A DNA stretch of 64,000 nt from CALZFJ01 sp964459845 (GCA_964459845.1 CAYWOC010000008.1:1-64000), one strand, 5' to 3'; positions 9,263 through 19,001 are shown, counted from the first letter of the stretch. Notes: generated by a model not told the origin, from the sequence alone. Translations and numbers: made by a program.

Positions 9263-10609
9263 ATGGGATACTCTTTCGACAAATATAAGCAGCAATACAT
9301 TTCGCTAATCAAGCTCGGTGCGCCAATACTTTTGGGGCAGCTCGGAATCATAGCCACAAGTTTCTTCGACACGCTTATGGTGGGACATTACTCCACCGAG
9401 GCTCTTGCTTCGGCTTCATTCGTCAATGGGCTGTTCAATCTCATAACATTCATGAGCATGGGATTCTCCTATGGGCTTACGCCCGTAATAGCCACCGCTT
9501 TCGGGCGTGGCGACAACAACGGCATCGGCAACTCGCTGAAAAACGGCATTGCGCTCAACTTAGTGTTTGGGGCGGCTGTCGTTGCAATCATGTCGGTCGC
9601 ATATATCTTTGTGGAGGATATGGGGCAGCCCGAAGAGCTGATGCCCATCATCAAGCCATACTACCGCACCGTGCTGCTGTCGATGATTCCAATGGTGCTG
9701 ATAAATGCCATTAAGCAGTTTTCCGACGGCATCACCGACACCCGCCTCGGCATGTGGATTATCATAGGCGGAAACGTTCTGAACATTATAGGCAACTATA
9801 TCCTCATTTTCGGAAAATTCGGATTCCCGGAATACGGACTGCTCGGAGCTGGCATAAGCACGCTATTCTCCCGCATCATTATGTCTGCGGTGTATGTGGC
9901 AATCATATGCACCAGCCGCAAATACAGTCCTTACATTGAGGCATTCGCCGACTCACGCATCAACAATGCGTCGATGCGCCGGATTTTCGCCACATCGATG
10001 CCCATCTCCATGCAGATGGGCTTTGAGACCGGCTCTTTCACAGCGGCATCGGTGATGATAGGATGGCTCGGGAAAGACCCGCTCGCAGCTTATCAGGTGA
10101 TGCTGGTGATAGGCACTCTCGGCTTTATGGTATATTACAGCGTGGGGGCGAGCATCGCCATCAAGATGGCGAATTATCACGGAGAGGGCAGCAAGACGAA
10201 GATGCGCCAATGCTCCGTAGCCGGCTACCACATCATGCTGATGTGTGCCGCTTTCGCCTGCTCGGTGTTCTATCTGTTCTGTGAGCCGCTAATCCGCATA
10301 TTCACCGACGACAATGCGGTGGTCGCCATAGCTCTAACACTCATCATCCCCATGATTCTGTATCAGCTCGGCGATGCCACACAAATCACTTATGCCAATG
10401 CGCTGCGCGGACTGTCGGACGCTAAGCCGATGATGTATATAGCAGGCTTCGCCTATGTAGTGGTGGGGCTGCCTGCCTGCTATCTGCTCGCATTCCCGCT
10501 CGGGCTGGGCATCGTGGGGGCATATCTGTCGTTCACGGTTTCGCTCGTCACAGCCGGCTCGATGTTCATGTATCGCTTCTATTCCCACCCTGCGGTGAGG
10601 CTGAAGTAA
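9263..10609 (+). CDS. MATE-family multidrug/cation exporter
   Basis: 448 residues from ATG 9263, fixed by the -7 box ending at 9253. About twelve membrane segments in two homologous halves, with the MATE N-terminal signature GAPILLGQLGIIATSFFDTL and VGHYSTEALASASF. Family members export cationic drugs or dyes using Na+ or H+ gradients in the inner membrane; the substrate cannot be read from sequence. The gene is monocistronic, divergent from the DUF6377 regulator and followed by a dispersed promoter repeat serving the next gene. Confidence 0.92.
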   Translation: MGYSFDKYKQQYISLIKLGAPILLGQLGIIATSFFDTLMVGHYSTEALASASFVNGLFNLITFMSMGFSYGLTPVIATAFGRGDNNGIGNSLKNGIALNLVFGAAVVAIMSVAYIFVEDMGQPEELMPIIKPYYRTVLLSMIPMVLINAIKQFSDGITDTRLGMWIIIGGNVLNIIGNYILIFGKFGFPEYGLLGAGISTLFSRIIMSAVYVAIICTSRKYSPYIEAFADSRINNASMRRIFATSMPISMQMGFETGSFTAASVMIGWLGKDPLAAYQVMLVIGTLGFMVYYSVGASIAIKMANYHGEGSKTKMRQCSVAGYHIMLMCAAFACSVFYLFCEPLIRIFTDDNAVVAIALTLIIPMILYQLGDATQITYANALRGLSDAKPMMYIAGFAYVVVGLPACYLLAFPLGLGIVGAYLSFTVSLVTAGSMFMYRFYSHPAVRLK

Positions 10610-10649
10610 TATTAATGTCTTTTTCTTTGATACTTTACACTTTTCATTT

Positions 10650-10731
10650 ATCTTTGCATAAAATAGGCGGCATATCGGCATAATATTCAAGTAAACTTGA
10701 TATTCTGCGCTCGATTTGCACTATCTTTGCA
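10650..10731 (+). repeat. Dispersed promoter-hairpin repeat, copy A
   Basis: Begins and ends with TATCTTTGC. Inside are AAAATAGGCGGCAT, the hairpin AATATTCAAGT/ACTTGATATT (10682-10704) and CTCGATTTGCAC. The distal TATCTTTG at 10722-10729 sits 28 bp before the CNNM gene start and should be its promoter. Confidence 0.85.
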
Positions 10732-10757
10732 CAAGATAAATTCTTTGACTTTTACAT

Positions 10758-12059
10758 ATGGATTCTGCTACATTATCGGTCTTAATCATTACATTAATTT
10801 CGATGATTTTCTCAGCCTTCTTTTCTGGTATGGAAATAGCTTTCGTCTCATCTAATAGAGTGAGAGTGGGCATAGACACCCAAAAAAGCGGGATTATAAA
10901 CCACATTATCGACATATTCTATAACCACAGCGACATGTTCATATCCACGATGCTCGTGGGCAACAACATAATGCTCGTGGTCTATGGCATGGGCATGGCG
11001 AAGCTCATAGAGCCTGCCATAGCACCCATCTTCAACGGGAATGAGGCACTTATCCTTATCGCACAGACTATAATATCCACCGGCATAATACTCATTACAG
11101 GCGAATTTTTTCCAAAGACAATTTTCCGAGTGAACCCAAACGACTCGCTGCGCACTTTTGCGATGCCGCTGTTCTTGATATATCTTATACTCTATCCCAT
11201 ATCGCTATTCGCATCGTTCTTGTCGTCGTCGATGATGCGTCTATTCGGCATAAAGCTGAAGCACAATCGAGTGCGAGCCATCACTATGGGCGAGCTCGAC
11301 GCTTATCTGCAAGAGAATATCGACTCTAACGAGGACGAGCATAAGGAGGTGGAACATGAGGTGAAAATATTCCAGAATGCCATCGACTTCTCAAGCACCC
11401 ACTTGCGCGACTGCATGATTCCGCGAAACGAGATTGTGGCCATGAACATCGACACCACCGACCGCGACCAACTGAGCCAACGCTTCACGCAGTCGGGACT
11501 GTCGAAAATCATCGTTTACCGCGACGACATCGACAACATTATCGGATATATACATGTGAGCGAACTGTTTACCCCGAGCAACAACTGGAAAGAGAGCATC
11601 AAGCCTGTGCTTTTCGCCCCCGAAACTATGCTTGCCAACAAGATGATGCAGAGCTTGCTGAAAGAGAAGCGCAGCATTGCCGTGGTTATAGACGAATTTG
11701 GCGGCACTGCCGGCATGGTAACACTTGAAGACCTTGTGGAAGAGATTTTTGGCGAAATTGAAGATGAGCACGACCGCAAACGCCTGATATCAAAACAGAC
11801 GGGCGACAGCACTTATGAATTCTCGGGACGCATGGAGATTGAGGACATCAACGACACATATCATCTCGACATCCCCGAAAGCGACGACTACCAGACCATA
11901 GCCGGCTACATACTGTTTCACCAAGAGGAGATTCCGGCAACTGGCGACTCATTCACCATAGGCAATTTGAAGTTTACAATTCTCAAGAAATCGGCAGCTA
12001 AAATAGAGCTGGTAGCAGTAGAGGCTCTACCCGGAGAGCACAAAAAGGATGCCAATTAG
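10758..12059 (+). CDS. CNNM/CorC-type transporter (hemolysin family, GldE-like)
   Basis: 433 residues. The N-terminal CNNM (DUF21) transmembrane domain covers ~1-190 and includes SAFFSGMEIAFVSSN. It is followed by a CBS pair (~205-330; IPRNEIVAMN, DEFGGTAGMVTLEDLVEEIFGEI) and a C-terminal CorC/HlyC domain (~345-425; YEFSGRMEIEDIND). The family mediates Mg2+ or other divalent cation efflux; GldE-like members in Bacteroidota are linked to lipoprotein/gliding functions. No partner gene lies next to it. The promoter comes from the dispersed repeat just upstream. Confidence 0.88.
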   Translation: MDSATLSVLIITLISMIFSAFFSGMEIAFVSSNRVRVGIDTQKSGIINHIIDIFYNHSDMFISTMLVGNNIMLVVYGMGMAKLIEPAIAPIFNGNEALILIAQTIISTGIILITGEFFPKTIFRVNPNDSLRTFAMPLFLIYLILYPISLFASFLSSSMMRLFGIKLKHNRVRAITMGELDAYLQENIDSNEDEHKEVEHEVKIFQNAIDFSSTHLRDCMIPRNEIVAMNIDTTDRDQLSQRFTQSGLSKIIVYRDDIDNIIGYIHVSELFTPSNNWKESIKPVLFAPETMLANKMMQSLLKEKRSIAVVIDEFGGTAGMVTLEDLVEEIFGEIEDEHDRKRLISKQTGDSTYEFSGRMEIEDINDTYHLDIPESDDYQTIAGYILFHQEEIPATGDSFTIGNLKFTILKKSAAKIELVAVEALPGEHKKDAN

Positions 12060-12258
12060 CTCATCATTTTCAGGCTATAATTTGATCAGCTACAATCGCA
12101 ATTTTTATTTTCTGCATCAATCCACCTATGCTGATATTTTCACTCCAGTCATCGAATAAAATGCACAAAATGAATAGGCACAGCAAATTTTTACGCAGGG
12201 AATTTGCATAATTCCAAAATGCGTATTATCTTTGCACTCGCAAAAGCGAAAAAAGACT
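12060..12258. promoter_or_regulatory. Intergenic region with tRNA promoter
   Basis: Contains a near-ideal Bacteroidota promoter for the tRNA: TTTG at 12203-12206 (-33) and TATCTTTG at 12227-12234 (-7), 20 bp apart. Confidence 0.7.
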
Positions 12259-12332
12259 GGTGCGGTAGTTCAGCTGGTTAGAATACATGCCTGTCACGCA
12301 TGGGGTCGCGAGTTCGAGTCTCGTCCGCACCG
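12259..12332 (+). tRNA. tRNA-Asp (GTC anticodon)
   Basis: A 74-nt cloverleaf: acceptor GGTGCGG/CCGCACC, D-arm GTTC/GAAT, anticodon stem CATGC/GCATG with loop CTGTCAC, T-arm GCGAG TTCGAGT CTCGT, discriminator G. The CCA end is not encoded. Confidence 0.97.
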
Positions 12333-12341
12333 CTGAAAAGA

Positions 12342-12370
12342 AAAAGCTCTGAGATTTCAGAGCTTTTTTT
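12342..12370 (+). terminator. Terminator after tRNA-Asp
   Basis: Stem AAAGCTCTGA / TCAGAGCTTT with a 4-nt loop and a T run, starting 10 bp after the tRNA. Confidence 0.85.
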
Positions 12371-12374
12371 CGTT

Positions 12375-12475
12375 TCTGCACTCGATTTGCACTATCTTTT
12401 CAGAAAATAGGCGGCATCTCGGCATAATATTCAAGTAAACTTGATATTCTGCACTCGATTTGCACTATCTTTGCA
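12375..12475 (+). repeat. Dispersed promoter-hairpin repeat, copy B (one full unit plus a preceding partial unit)
   Basis: A partial unit (CTGCACTCGATTTGCAC TATC) is followed by a full unit with hairpin 12426-12448. The final TATCTTTG (12466-12473) lies 17 bp before the RluA-family start. Confidence 0.85.
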
Positions 12476-12490
12476 AAAAACTATAAATTA

Positions 12491-13444
12491 ATGAGACAAC
12501 CGAGCAACCACACCAACAACCGTCGCAATATGCGCCCCGACAACATACGCACTTGGCATGTAGATGCCGATGACGCGACTCTGCTTCAGTTTGCCGAGAA
12601 AATTCTCAGCGACCACAAGCCTTCAAAAGTGAAATCAATGATGCGCCATCACCAGTTTGCGGTGAATGGTATGCCTATTTCGCAATTCGACTATGCGCTG
12701 AAGCGCGGCGACGAGTTTATGGTGAATTTCGACCAGTCGTTCCGCGTGTTCAAGCATCCGCGCATACAGCTCGTATATGAGGACCAAGGCATTCTCGTCA
12801 TCAACAAGGGATATGGCGTGCTATCTATGGGCACCGACAACATTAAGACCGGAACTGCCTACAGTGTGATGCGTGAATATGTGAAATACCACAATCCACG
12901 CGCACAAGTGTTTATCGTGCACCGTCTCGACCGCGACACGTCTGGACTTATGATGCTCGCCAAGACACAAGAGGCGAAAGATGCCATGCAGCACAACTGG
13001 AACAATATGGTAATCAACCGCAAATATGTGGCTGTGGTGGAAGGCATTGTAGAACAGGAAGAGGGAGTGGTGCGAAGCTATCTTGCCGAAACTTCGCAAT
13101 TCGAGGTGTATTCTACCGACGACCCCACGAAAGGGCAGCTCGCCGTCACCCGCTACAAGCGTCTTGCCACAGGCAATGGCTACTCGCTCATGGAACTTGA
13201 GCTCGACACTGGACGAAAGAACCAAATCCGCGTCCACATGAAAGACATCGGACACCCCATTGTGGGCGACCGCAAATACGGCGCACAGAGCAGCCCGATA
13301 CACCGTCTTGCGCTACACGCCCAGACGCTGCGCTTCGTCCACCCGACAACTCGCAAAGACATGAACTTCTCTACACCTATCCCATCACGGTTCCGCTCCC
13401 TCGTGAAGCAAAACCGCGACCACAACTCCGAGGATGAAGACTAA
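12491..13444 (+). CDS. RluA-family RNA pseudouridine synthase
   Basis: 317 residues. An N-terminal S4 RNA-binding region (~30-80) precedes the synthase domain with the catalytic motif HRLDRDTSG at 144-152 (Asp147 nucleophile) and the RKNQIRVHM and HPIVGDRKYG motifs. It isomerises uridines in rRNA or tRNA; whether it is the RluC, RluD or another target class cannot be told. The ATG 17 bp behind the repeat-borne promoter is used; MRPDN at residue 14 is an alternative. A terminator follows. Confidence 0.9.
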   Translation: MRQPSNHTNNRRNMRPDNIRTWHVDADDATLLQFAEKILSDHKPSKVKSMMRHHQFAVNGMPISQFDYALKRGDEFMVNFDQSFRVFKHPRIQLVYEDQGILVINKGYGVLSMGTDNIKTGTAYSVMREYVKYHNPRAQVFIVHRLDRDTSGLMMLAKTQEAKDAMQHNWNNMVINRKYVAVVEGIVEQEEGVVRSYLAETSQFEVYSTDDPTKGQLAVTRYKRLATGNGYSLMELELDTGRKNQIRVHMKDIGHPIVGDRKYGAQSSPIHRLALHAQTLRFVHPTTRKDMNFSTPIPSRFRSLVKQNRDHNSEDED

Positions 13445-13470
13445 GCACAATTCATAAAACTGCGAAAGCA

Positions 13471-13512
13471 TAAAAAGCGCAAGCCAGCTCAGATGTGACT
13501 TGCGCCTTTTTT
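13471..13512. terminator. Bidirectional terminator between rluA-type and DeoR genes
   Basis: Stem GCGCAAG (13477-13483) with CTTGCGC (13499-13505), flanked by A5 on the left and T6 on the right, suiting convergent transcription. Confidence 0.75.
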
Positions 13513-13683
13513 CTATTCAAATTCTCGATAAAATTCAGTTATGATGCTGCAACAGCCGTCAGAGCCTCCTGCAACCATTGCATCAAAATTGCAATCTCAG
13601 TCCTAAAATCCAGCATAATGTCGTGCACGCACGAGAAGCACCTGTCTTCCGCCGACTTGGGAGCATAATACTGCTGGACTTGC

Positions 13684-14481
13684 CTAATCAGCCTTTGGAA
13701 GCGAGGCTATCAGCTCCTCAGAAGCAATCACAGTCTCTATGCCCATCTCCTCAAGCCTCTTCACGACCTTTGGGCTCACATGCGAATCGGTGATAATCAA
13801 ATCCACATCCTCCATATCAGCAATCTTGCTGAATCCGCGGCGGCCGAACTTCGACGAGTCGGCAAGCACAATGGTCTTCTGCGCAGTACGCATCATCACT
13901 TGGTTGAGATTAGCCTCACGCATATCGGTAGTGGTGATTCCGAAATCCAGGTCTATGCCATCCACTCCGAGAAACAGCTTGCTGCAATAAAAATTGCACA
14001 ATATCGACTCGGCATAGTTGCCCACCACCGAAAGGCTGCTGTGACGCAGTATGCCACCGAGCTGGATGATGTCGATGTCCTCATGAGCCGACAGAATCTC
14101 CGACACCTGAAGCGAAGCCGACACCACCGTGAGCTTATGCTCAGCCTGGATGCTGCGCGCAAGGGCGTGCACCGTAGTGCCGGAAGCGATAAGGATAGAG
14201 TCGTCGCGCGTAATCATGCTTGCCGCCACCTTGCCAATCATACGCTTCTCGTCGATATTGAGTTTCTCCTTCACATTCACATTGCGGTTGTTTATGTAAG
14301 GATTTATCATAATAGCCCTACCGTGGCTGCGATACAGCTTTTTTGCTTTCTCCAATTCAGTGAGATCCTTTCTAATCGTAACCGACGATACCTGCAGCTT
14401 GTCCGACAAGTTGGTCACAGGAATGGAGTTCTGCTGCATCAGCATATCCATAATCACAGCATGTCGTTCTTCCTTAGTCAT
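13684..14481 (-). CDS. DeoR-family transcriptional regulator, probable glycerol-3-phosphate repressor
   Basis: 265 residues from ATG 14481. That start is preferred because MTKEERHAVI is the canonical DeoR opening and a TATTTTTG -7 box (14512-14519, minus) lies 30 bp upstream. The N-terminal winged helix-turn-helix (NSIPVTNLSDKLQVSSVTIR) is followed by the DeoR C-terminal sugar-phosphate sensor domain (ISSGTTVHALARSI-like IASGTTVHALA, FGITTTDMREANL, ADSSKFGRRGFSKIA). It is divergent from glpA, and GlpR of other bacteria is of this family and binds glycerol-3-phosphate, so control of the adjoining locus is likely but inferred. Confidence 0.87.
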   Translation of the reverse strand: MTKEERHAVIMDMLMQQNSIPVTNLSDKLQVSSVTIRKDLTELEKAKKLYRSHGRAIMINPYINNRNVNVKEKLNIDEKRMIGKVAASMITRDDSILIASGTTVHALARSIQAEHKLTVVSASLQVSEILSAHEDIDIIQLGGILRHSSLSVVGNYAESILCNFYCSKLFLGVDGIDLDFGITTTDMREANLNQVMMRTAQKTIVLADSSKFGRRGFSKIADMEDVDLIITDSHVSPKVVKRLEEMGIETVIASEELIASLPKAD

Positions 14482-14811
14482 AGTTATAGTTTTCAATAAA
14501 AAATCGTAATGCAAAAATACTAATTTCTAATTACATATCATAATTTCGGACTTTTTTTTTGAATGTCGGAAGTGTGAAAACGCTTATAATTTTTAACCTA
14601 TAATATTAAAAAAGGGGCTATATGCTAATTGTTATGAAAATTTCCTCAAAAATATTTTGTGGATAACCAAAAAGTGCCTACCTTTGTTGCGAAACGAAAG
14701 CTGTAAGTTTACGTTTCAGAAGACTTTGTGCGTTTTTTGATTTTATATTAAAAACCGCATAGCCTATAAATGATATTTGCAACACTAATGACTATTAACT
14801 CATAACGAATC
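14482..14811. promoter_or_regulatory. Divergent regulatory region between the DeoR gene and glpA
   Basis: 330 bp with no gene. A minus-strand -7 box TATTTTTG sits at 14512-14519 (regulator) and a plus-strand TACCTTTG at 14679-14686 (glpA). Directly after the latter, GAAACG (14691-14696) and CGTTTC (14712-14717) form an inverted repeat overlapping the expected transcription start, a good operator candidate. The glpA leader would be about 120 nt. Confidence 0.6.
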
Positions 14812-16443
14812 ATGAACAAAAACGGTGAAAACCAATTTGACGCAATTATTATAGGTGGTGGGGCTACCGGAACAGGCACCGCCCGCGACTGCGCCATGCG
14901 CGGTCTGAAGGTACTACTTGTGGAGCGCAACGACTTTGCAGCGGGTGCCACCGGTCGCAACCACGGATTGCTGCATAGTGGCTCTCGCTATGCTGTCACC
15001 GATCATGAGTCGGCTGCCGAATGTATCAAGGAGAACATGATTCTCCGTCGAATCGCCAATCACTGTGTCGAAGAGAACGACGGCCTATTCATCACACTAC
15101 CTGAAGATGACTTGAATTATCAGGCTAAATTCGTAGAGTCTTGCCAAGCCGCCGGCATCAACGCCGAAATCATCGACCCGAAAGACGCTATCAGAATGGA
15201 GCCTTCTGTGAACCCGACCCTGATTGGCGCAGTGAAGGTGCCAGACGGATCTATCGACCCATTCCGCTTGACTACAGCCAACGTTATCGACGCTAAGATC
15301 CACGGCGCGCAGATTCTCACGCAGCACGAAGTCACCGGTTTCATCATCGAGCAGAACCGGATGGTAGGAGTTAAGTTATACGACCATAAATCAAAGCAAA
15401 ATAAAGAATTTCACGCAAAACTCATCATCAATGCCGGCGGTATATGGGGGCATCATATCGCCGAGCTTGCTGGTGTGAAAGTGAACATGTTCCCTGCCAA
15501 GGGCGCATTGCTCGTCTTCGGACACCGTGTGAACAACATGGTGATCAACCGTTGCCGCAAGCCAGCCAATGCCGACATCCTTGTGCCGGGCGACACTATT
15601 TGTGTTATCGGAACCACTTCGAGCCGCGTGCCTTTCGAAGAATGTGACGACATGTATGTCACTCGCGAAGAGGTGGACTTGCTGCTCAGCGAGGGAGAGA
15701 AGCTCGCTCCGAGCCTTGCCACCACCCGCATCTTGAGAGCTTACGCCGGTGTGCGTCCGCTGGTGGCTTCCGACAGCGACCCCTCAGGACGAAGCATCAG
15801 CCGCGGCATCGTGCTTCTTGACCACGAGACTCGCGACGGTCTTGCCGGATTCATCACAATCACCGGCGGAAAGCTGATGACGTATCGTCTGATGGCTGAA
15901 TGGGCTGCCGACCTCGCCTGCAAGAAACTTGGCATCAACAAGAAATGCCAGACCGCCGAGATTCCTCTTCCAGGCTCCCGCGCAAAAACTGAAGAAGACA
16001 CTCCAGAACCCGTAAAATATCACTTCATGGGCGACACGGCACACATAGCTGCCGAATGCCGTCATGGAGCAATGACCGAAGACATAAAGGTGAAGAACGC
16101 CATCGACAAAGCTCTCGTGTGCGAATGCGAGGAGGTGTCGGTTGCCGAAGTCGATTATGCTATCAACGAGCTTCATGTGAACAACCTTGTGAACCTTCGC
16201 CGCCGCACCCGCGTGGGCATGGGTACTTGCCAAGGTGAGCTTTGCGCTTGCCGTGCAGCAGGAAAGCTCGCCGAAGCCTCTAAATGCGCAGCACGCGCTC
16301 AAGCCGACCTCGTGAACTTCCTGAACGAACGCTGGAAGGGAATGTATCCTGTGGCTTGGGGCGACACCGTGAGCGAGATACAATTCACATCTTGGATATA
16401 CGAAGGTGTGTATGGGTTAAACAGTTCTTCTGAAAACAAATAG
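14812..16443 (+). CDS. glpA: Anaerobic glycerol-3-phosphate dehydrogenase subunit A
   Basis: 543 residues. This FAD-dependent catalytic subunit oxidises sn-glycerol-3-phosphate to dihydroxyacetone phosphate. The Rossmann motif IIIGGGATGTGTARD is at residues ~12-26, followed by the family signature GATGRNHGLLHSGSRYAV. The C-terminus (~435-500) is a BFD-like [2Fe-2S]-binding domain with CECEEVS and GTCQGELCACR cysteines, as in GlpA but not GlpD. It is first of glpABC: glpB starts 19 bp on. Electrons leave through GlpB and GlpC to menaquinone, consistent with an anaerobe. Confidence 0.95.
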   Translation: MNKNGENQFDAIIIGGGATGTGTARDCAMRGLKVLLVERNDFAAGATGRNHGLLHSGSRYAVTDHESAAECIKENMILRRIANHCVEENDGLFITLPEDDLNYQAKFVESCQAAGINAEIIDPKDAIRMEPSVNPTLIGAVKVPDGSIDPFRLTTANVIDAKIHGAQILTQHEVTGFIIEQNRMVGVKLYDHKSKQNKEFHAKLIINAGGIWGHHIAELAGVKVNMFPAKGALLVFGHRVNNMVINRCRKPANADILVPGDTICVIGTTSSRVPFEECDDMYVTREEVDLLLSEGEKLAPSLATTRILRAYAGVRPLVASDSDPSGRSISRGIVLLDHETRDGLAGFITITGGKLMTYRLMAEWAADLACKKLGINKKCQTAEIPLPGSRAKTEEDTPEPVKYHFMGDTAHIAAECRHGAMTEDIKVKNAIDKALVCECEEVSVAEVDYAINELHVNNLVNLRRRTRVGMGTCQGELCACRAAGKLAEASKCAARAQADLVNFLNERWKGMYPVAWGDTVSEIQFTSWIYEGVYGLNSSSENK

Positions 16444-16462
16444 AATTCATTTTTTTGACATC

Positions 16463-17716
16463 ATGAAATTTGATACGATTATAATAGGAGGCGGACTTAG
16501 CGGCTTGGCTTGTGGCATCAGTCTTGCTGAAAAAGGTCAGAAATGCGCCATCATCTCTACAGGACAAAGCGCGCTGCACTTCTGCTCCGGCTCTTTCGAC
16601 CTGCTCGGATACGTCAACGGCTTTGATGTTGAGACACCGGCAGCTACATTGGAGAAGGTAATACCTCAAGGTCATCCTTATTCAGTAATCGGTGCTAAAA
16701 CCACCATCGACTTGGCAAACGAAGTCCCTGCATTCTTCGCCAAAATGGGAATCAAGGTGAACGGTTCTGCCGAGCATAACCATTACCGCGTCACACCTAT
16801 GGGCATTATGAAGCCCACATGGCTTTCTCTTGACGACTTCACTGTCATTTCCGAGAAGAACAAGTTGCCTTGGGCTAAGATCTCAATCCAGAACATTGCC
16901 GGATTCCTCGATTTCCACACAAGCTTCGTGGCCGACAATTTCGAGAAGATGGGTGCCGTATGCAAAATATCGGCTTTCACACTTCCAGAATTTGACAGAA
17001 TCCGCACAAACCCCACAGAAATGCGTTCGGCAAACATCGCAAAGGTGTTTGAGAACGAGGATGTGGTGCGCCGCGCTGCCGACATCATCAACCGCAACGC
17101 CGGTGATGCCGACGCAGTGGCACTTCCCGCAGTATTCGGCCTTTACAGCGACAATGCCGTGAAGACTCTTAAACAATGCGTGAAGCTCCCTATCTGCTTC
17201 ATCCCTGTAATCCCGCCATCAGTACCCGGCATCCGCACACAGATTCTCATGCGCAAGCGTTTCCAGCAACTCGGCGGAGCATATCTGCTTGGCGACACAG
17301 TGAACGGTGCTACAGTGAAGAACGGCAAAGTGATTTCGGTGACAACCAATAACCTCGCCGACACCAAGCTCGAAGCAGACAACTTCGTGCTTGCCACTGG
17401 CAGCTTCTTCAGCCACGGCATCGAGGCTGAACCAAATAAGGTGGTGGAGCCAATCTTCGGTCTCGACGTAAAAGCGAGCGGCGACCGCGACGAGTGGTAC
17501 AACCGCAACCTGTTTGAAGAACAGCCATATATGAGCTTCGGAGTAAAGACCGACAGCGAATTGCGCGCTCAAATCGACGGAAAGACTGTCGAGAATCTTC
17601 ACGTTGTGGGCGCAATCTTAAGTTCGTTTAACCCGGTAAAAGAGGCAAGCGGCGCAGGCGTGTCTATCATCTCAGCTCTGCACGTTGCCAATATTATTTC
17701 TAAATCTTGTAAGTGA
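16463..17716 (+). CDS. glpB: Anaerobic glycerol-3-phosphate dehydrogenase subunit B
   Basis: 417 residues. Flavoprotein subunit of GlpABC, with an N-terminal nucleotide-binding motif (IIIGGGLSGLACGISLAEKG) at ~5-24 and the family motifs LHFCSGSFDLLGY, FIPVIPPSVPGIR and a C-terminal GAGVSIISALHVA. The stop overlaps the glpC start (TGATG), showing translational coupling. Confidence 0.94.
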   Translation: MKFDTIIIGGGLSGLACGISLAEKGQKCAIISTGQSALHFCSGSFDLLGYVNGFDVETPAATLEKVIPQGHPYSVIGAKTTIDLANEVPAFFAKMGIKVNGSAEHNHYRVTPMGIMKPTWLSLDDFTVISEKNKLPWAKISIQNIAGFLDFHTSFVADNFEKMGAVCKISAFTLPEFDRIRTNPTEMRSANIAKVFENEDVVRRAADIINRNAGDADAVALPAVFGLYSDNAVKTLKQCVKLPICFIPVIPPSVPGIRTQILMRKRFQQLGGAYLLGDTVNGATVKNGKVISVTTNNLADTKLEADNFVLATGSFFSHGIEAEPNKVVEPIFGLDVKASGDRDEWYNRNLFEEQPYMSFGVKTDSELRAQIDGKTVENLHVVGAILSSFNPVKEASGAGVSIISALHVANIISKSCK

Positions 17717-18969
17717 TGGCAAAGGAAGTTTACAATATTAGCGAAAATAATTTTGAGCAATGCCTCAAATGCACTGTTTGTACGGTGTACTGCCCGGTAG
17801 CTGCAGTAAATCCCGATTATCCAGGCCCAAAGCAGTCGGGTCCCGACGGTGAACGTATGCGCTTGAAGAAGCCTGAGTTCTACGACGAAGCATTAAAGAT
17901 GTGTCTCAACTGTAAGCGCTGCGAGGTGGCTTGTCCATCAAACGTGCGCATCGGCGACATCATCCAGTCGGCGCGCATCAAATATAGCCACAAGAAGCCG
18001 AAACTCCGCGACATGATGCTTGCCAACACCGATTTTGTGGGTGGGATGGCTACAACATTCGCACCTATCGTGAACATGACCCTCGGACTGTCGCCTATGA
18101 AGGCTGTGCTCGACGGTGTCATGAAGATCGACGGCCACCGCACATTCCCTAAATATTCATCTCAGAAATTCGAGACTTGGTACAAGAAGAATGCTGCGGC
18201 AGAACAAGCAAAATACAAGAATCAAGTGAGCTTCTTCCACGGCTGCTACATCAACTACAACTATCCGCAGCTCGGAAAGGACTTCGTGAAGGTGCTTAAC
18301 GCACTCGGATATGGCGTGCAGCTCCTCGACAAAGAGAAATGCTGCGGCGTAGCCCTTATCTCCAACGGACTTATCGGCCAAGCCAAGAAGCAGGCTCAAC
18401 TCAATATAGACAACATACGCCATTCTGTCATCGACAAGAATATGCCAGTAGTTGGCGCGTCATCGACTTGCATCTTCACAATGCGCGACGAATACCCACA
18501 TCTGCTCGGTGTGGATAACGCCGACGTGCGCGACAACATCAATCTTGCGACTCGATTCATATTCTCTCTTATCGATGAAGGCAAGGCCAAGATTGCGTTC
18601 CGACCTGATTATAAAGCTCGGCTCGCCTACCACACAGCTTGCCACATGGAAAAGATGGGATGGGCAATCTATTCAATATCTGCGCTGCGCATGATTCCGG
18701 GCGTAGAGCTTACCGTACTCGACTCGCAATGCTGCGGCATCGCAGGAACTTATGGCTTCAAGAAAGAGAACTACGAGACTTCACAGAACATCGGTTCTTC
18801 ACTGTTCAAGCAAATCGAGAACGCTAATCCGGAATTTGTGGTCACCGACTGCGAGACCTGCAAATGGCAGATAGAAATGTCCACTGCCTACAAGGTTAAG
18901 CATCCGGTTTCGATTCTTGCCGAAGCCATCGACGTGGAAGCGACAAAAAAATTAAACAATCTAAAATAA
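17716..18969 (+). CDS. glpC: Anaerobic glycerol-3-phosphate dehydrogenase subunit C
   Basis: 417 residues from ATG 17716, which overlaps the glpB stop; a GTG one codon earlier is also possible. Two 4Fe-4S clusters are predicted from CLKCTVCTVYCP (~16-27) and CLNCKRCEVACP (~60-71). Two CCG domains follow (HGCYINYNYP...KEKCCGVA and TACHMEK...DSQCCGIAG), as in heterodisulfide-reductase-like membrane-associated subunits. It passes electrons from GlpAB to the quinone pool. Confidence 0.95.
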   Translation: MAKEVYNISENNFEQCLKCTVCTVYCPVAAVNPDYPGPKQSGPDGERMRLKKPEFYDEALKMCLNCKRCEVACPSNVRIGDIIQSARIKYSHKKPKLRDMMLANTDFVGGMATTFAPIVNMTLGLSPMKAVLDGVMKIDGHRTFPKYSSQKFETWYKKNAAAEQAKYKNQVSFFHGCYINYNYPQLGKDFVKVLNALGYGVQLLDKEKCCGVALISNGLIGQAKKQAQLNIDNIRHSVIDKNMPVVGASSTCIFTMRDEYPHLLGVDNADVRDNINLATRFIFSLIDEGKAKIAFRPDYKARLAYHTACHMEKMGWAIYSISALRMIPGVELTVLDSQCCGIAGTYGFKKENYETSQNIGSSLFKQIENANPEFVVTDCETCKWQIEMSTAYKVKHPVSILAEAIDVEATKKLNNLK

Positions 18970-19001
18970 ACCATTACATTAAAAATTAGTCTCTACTCAT
19001 T

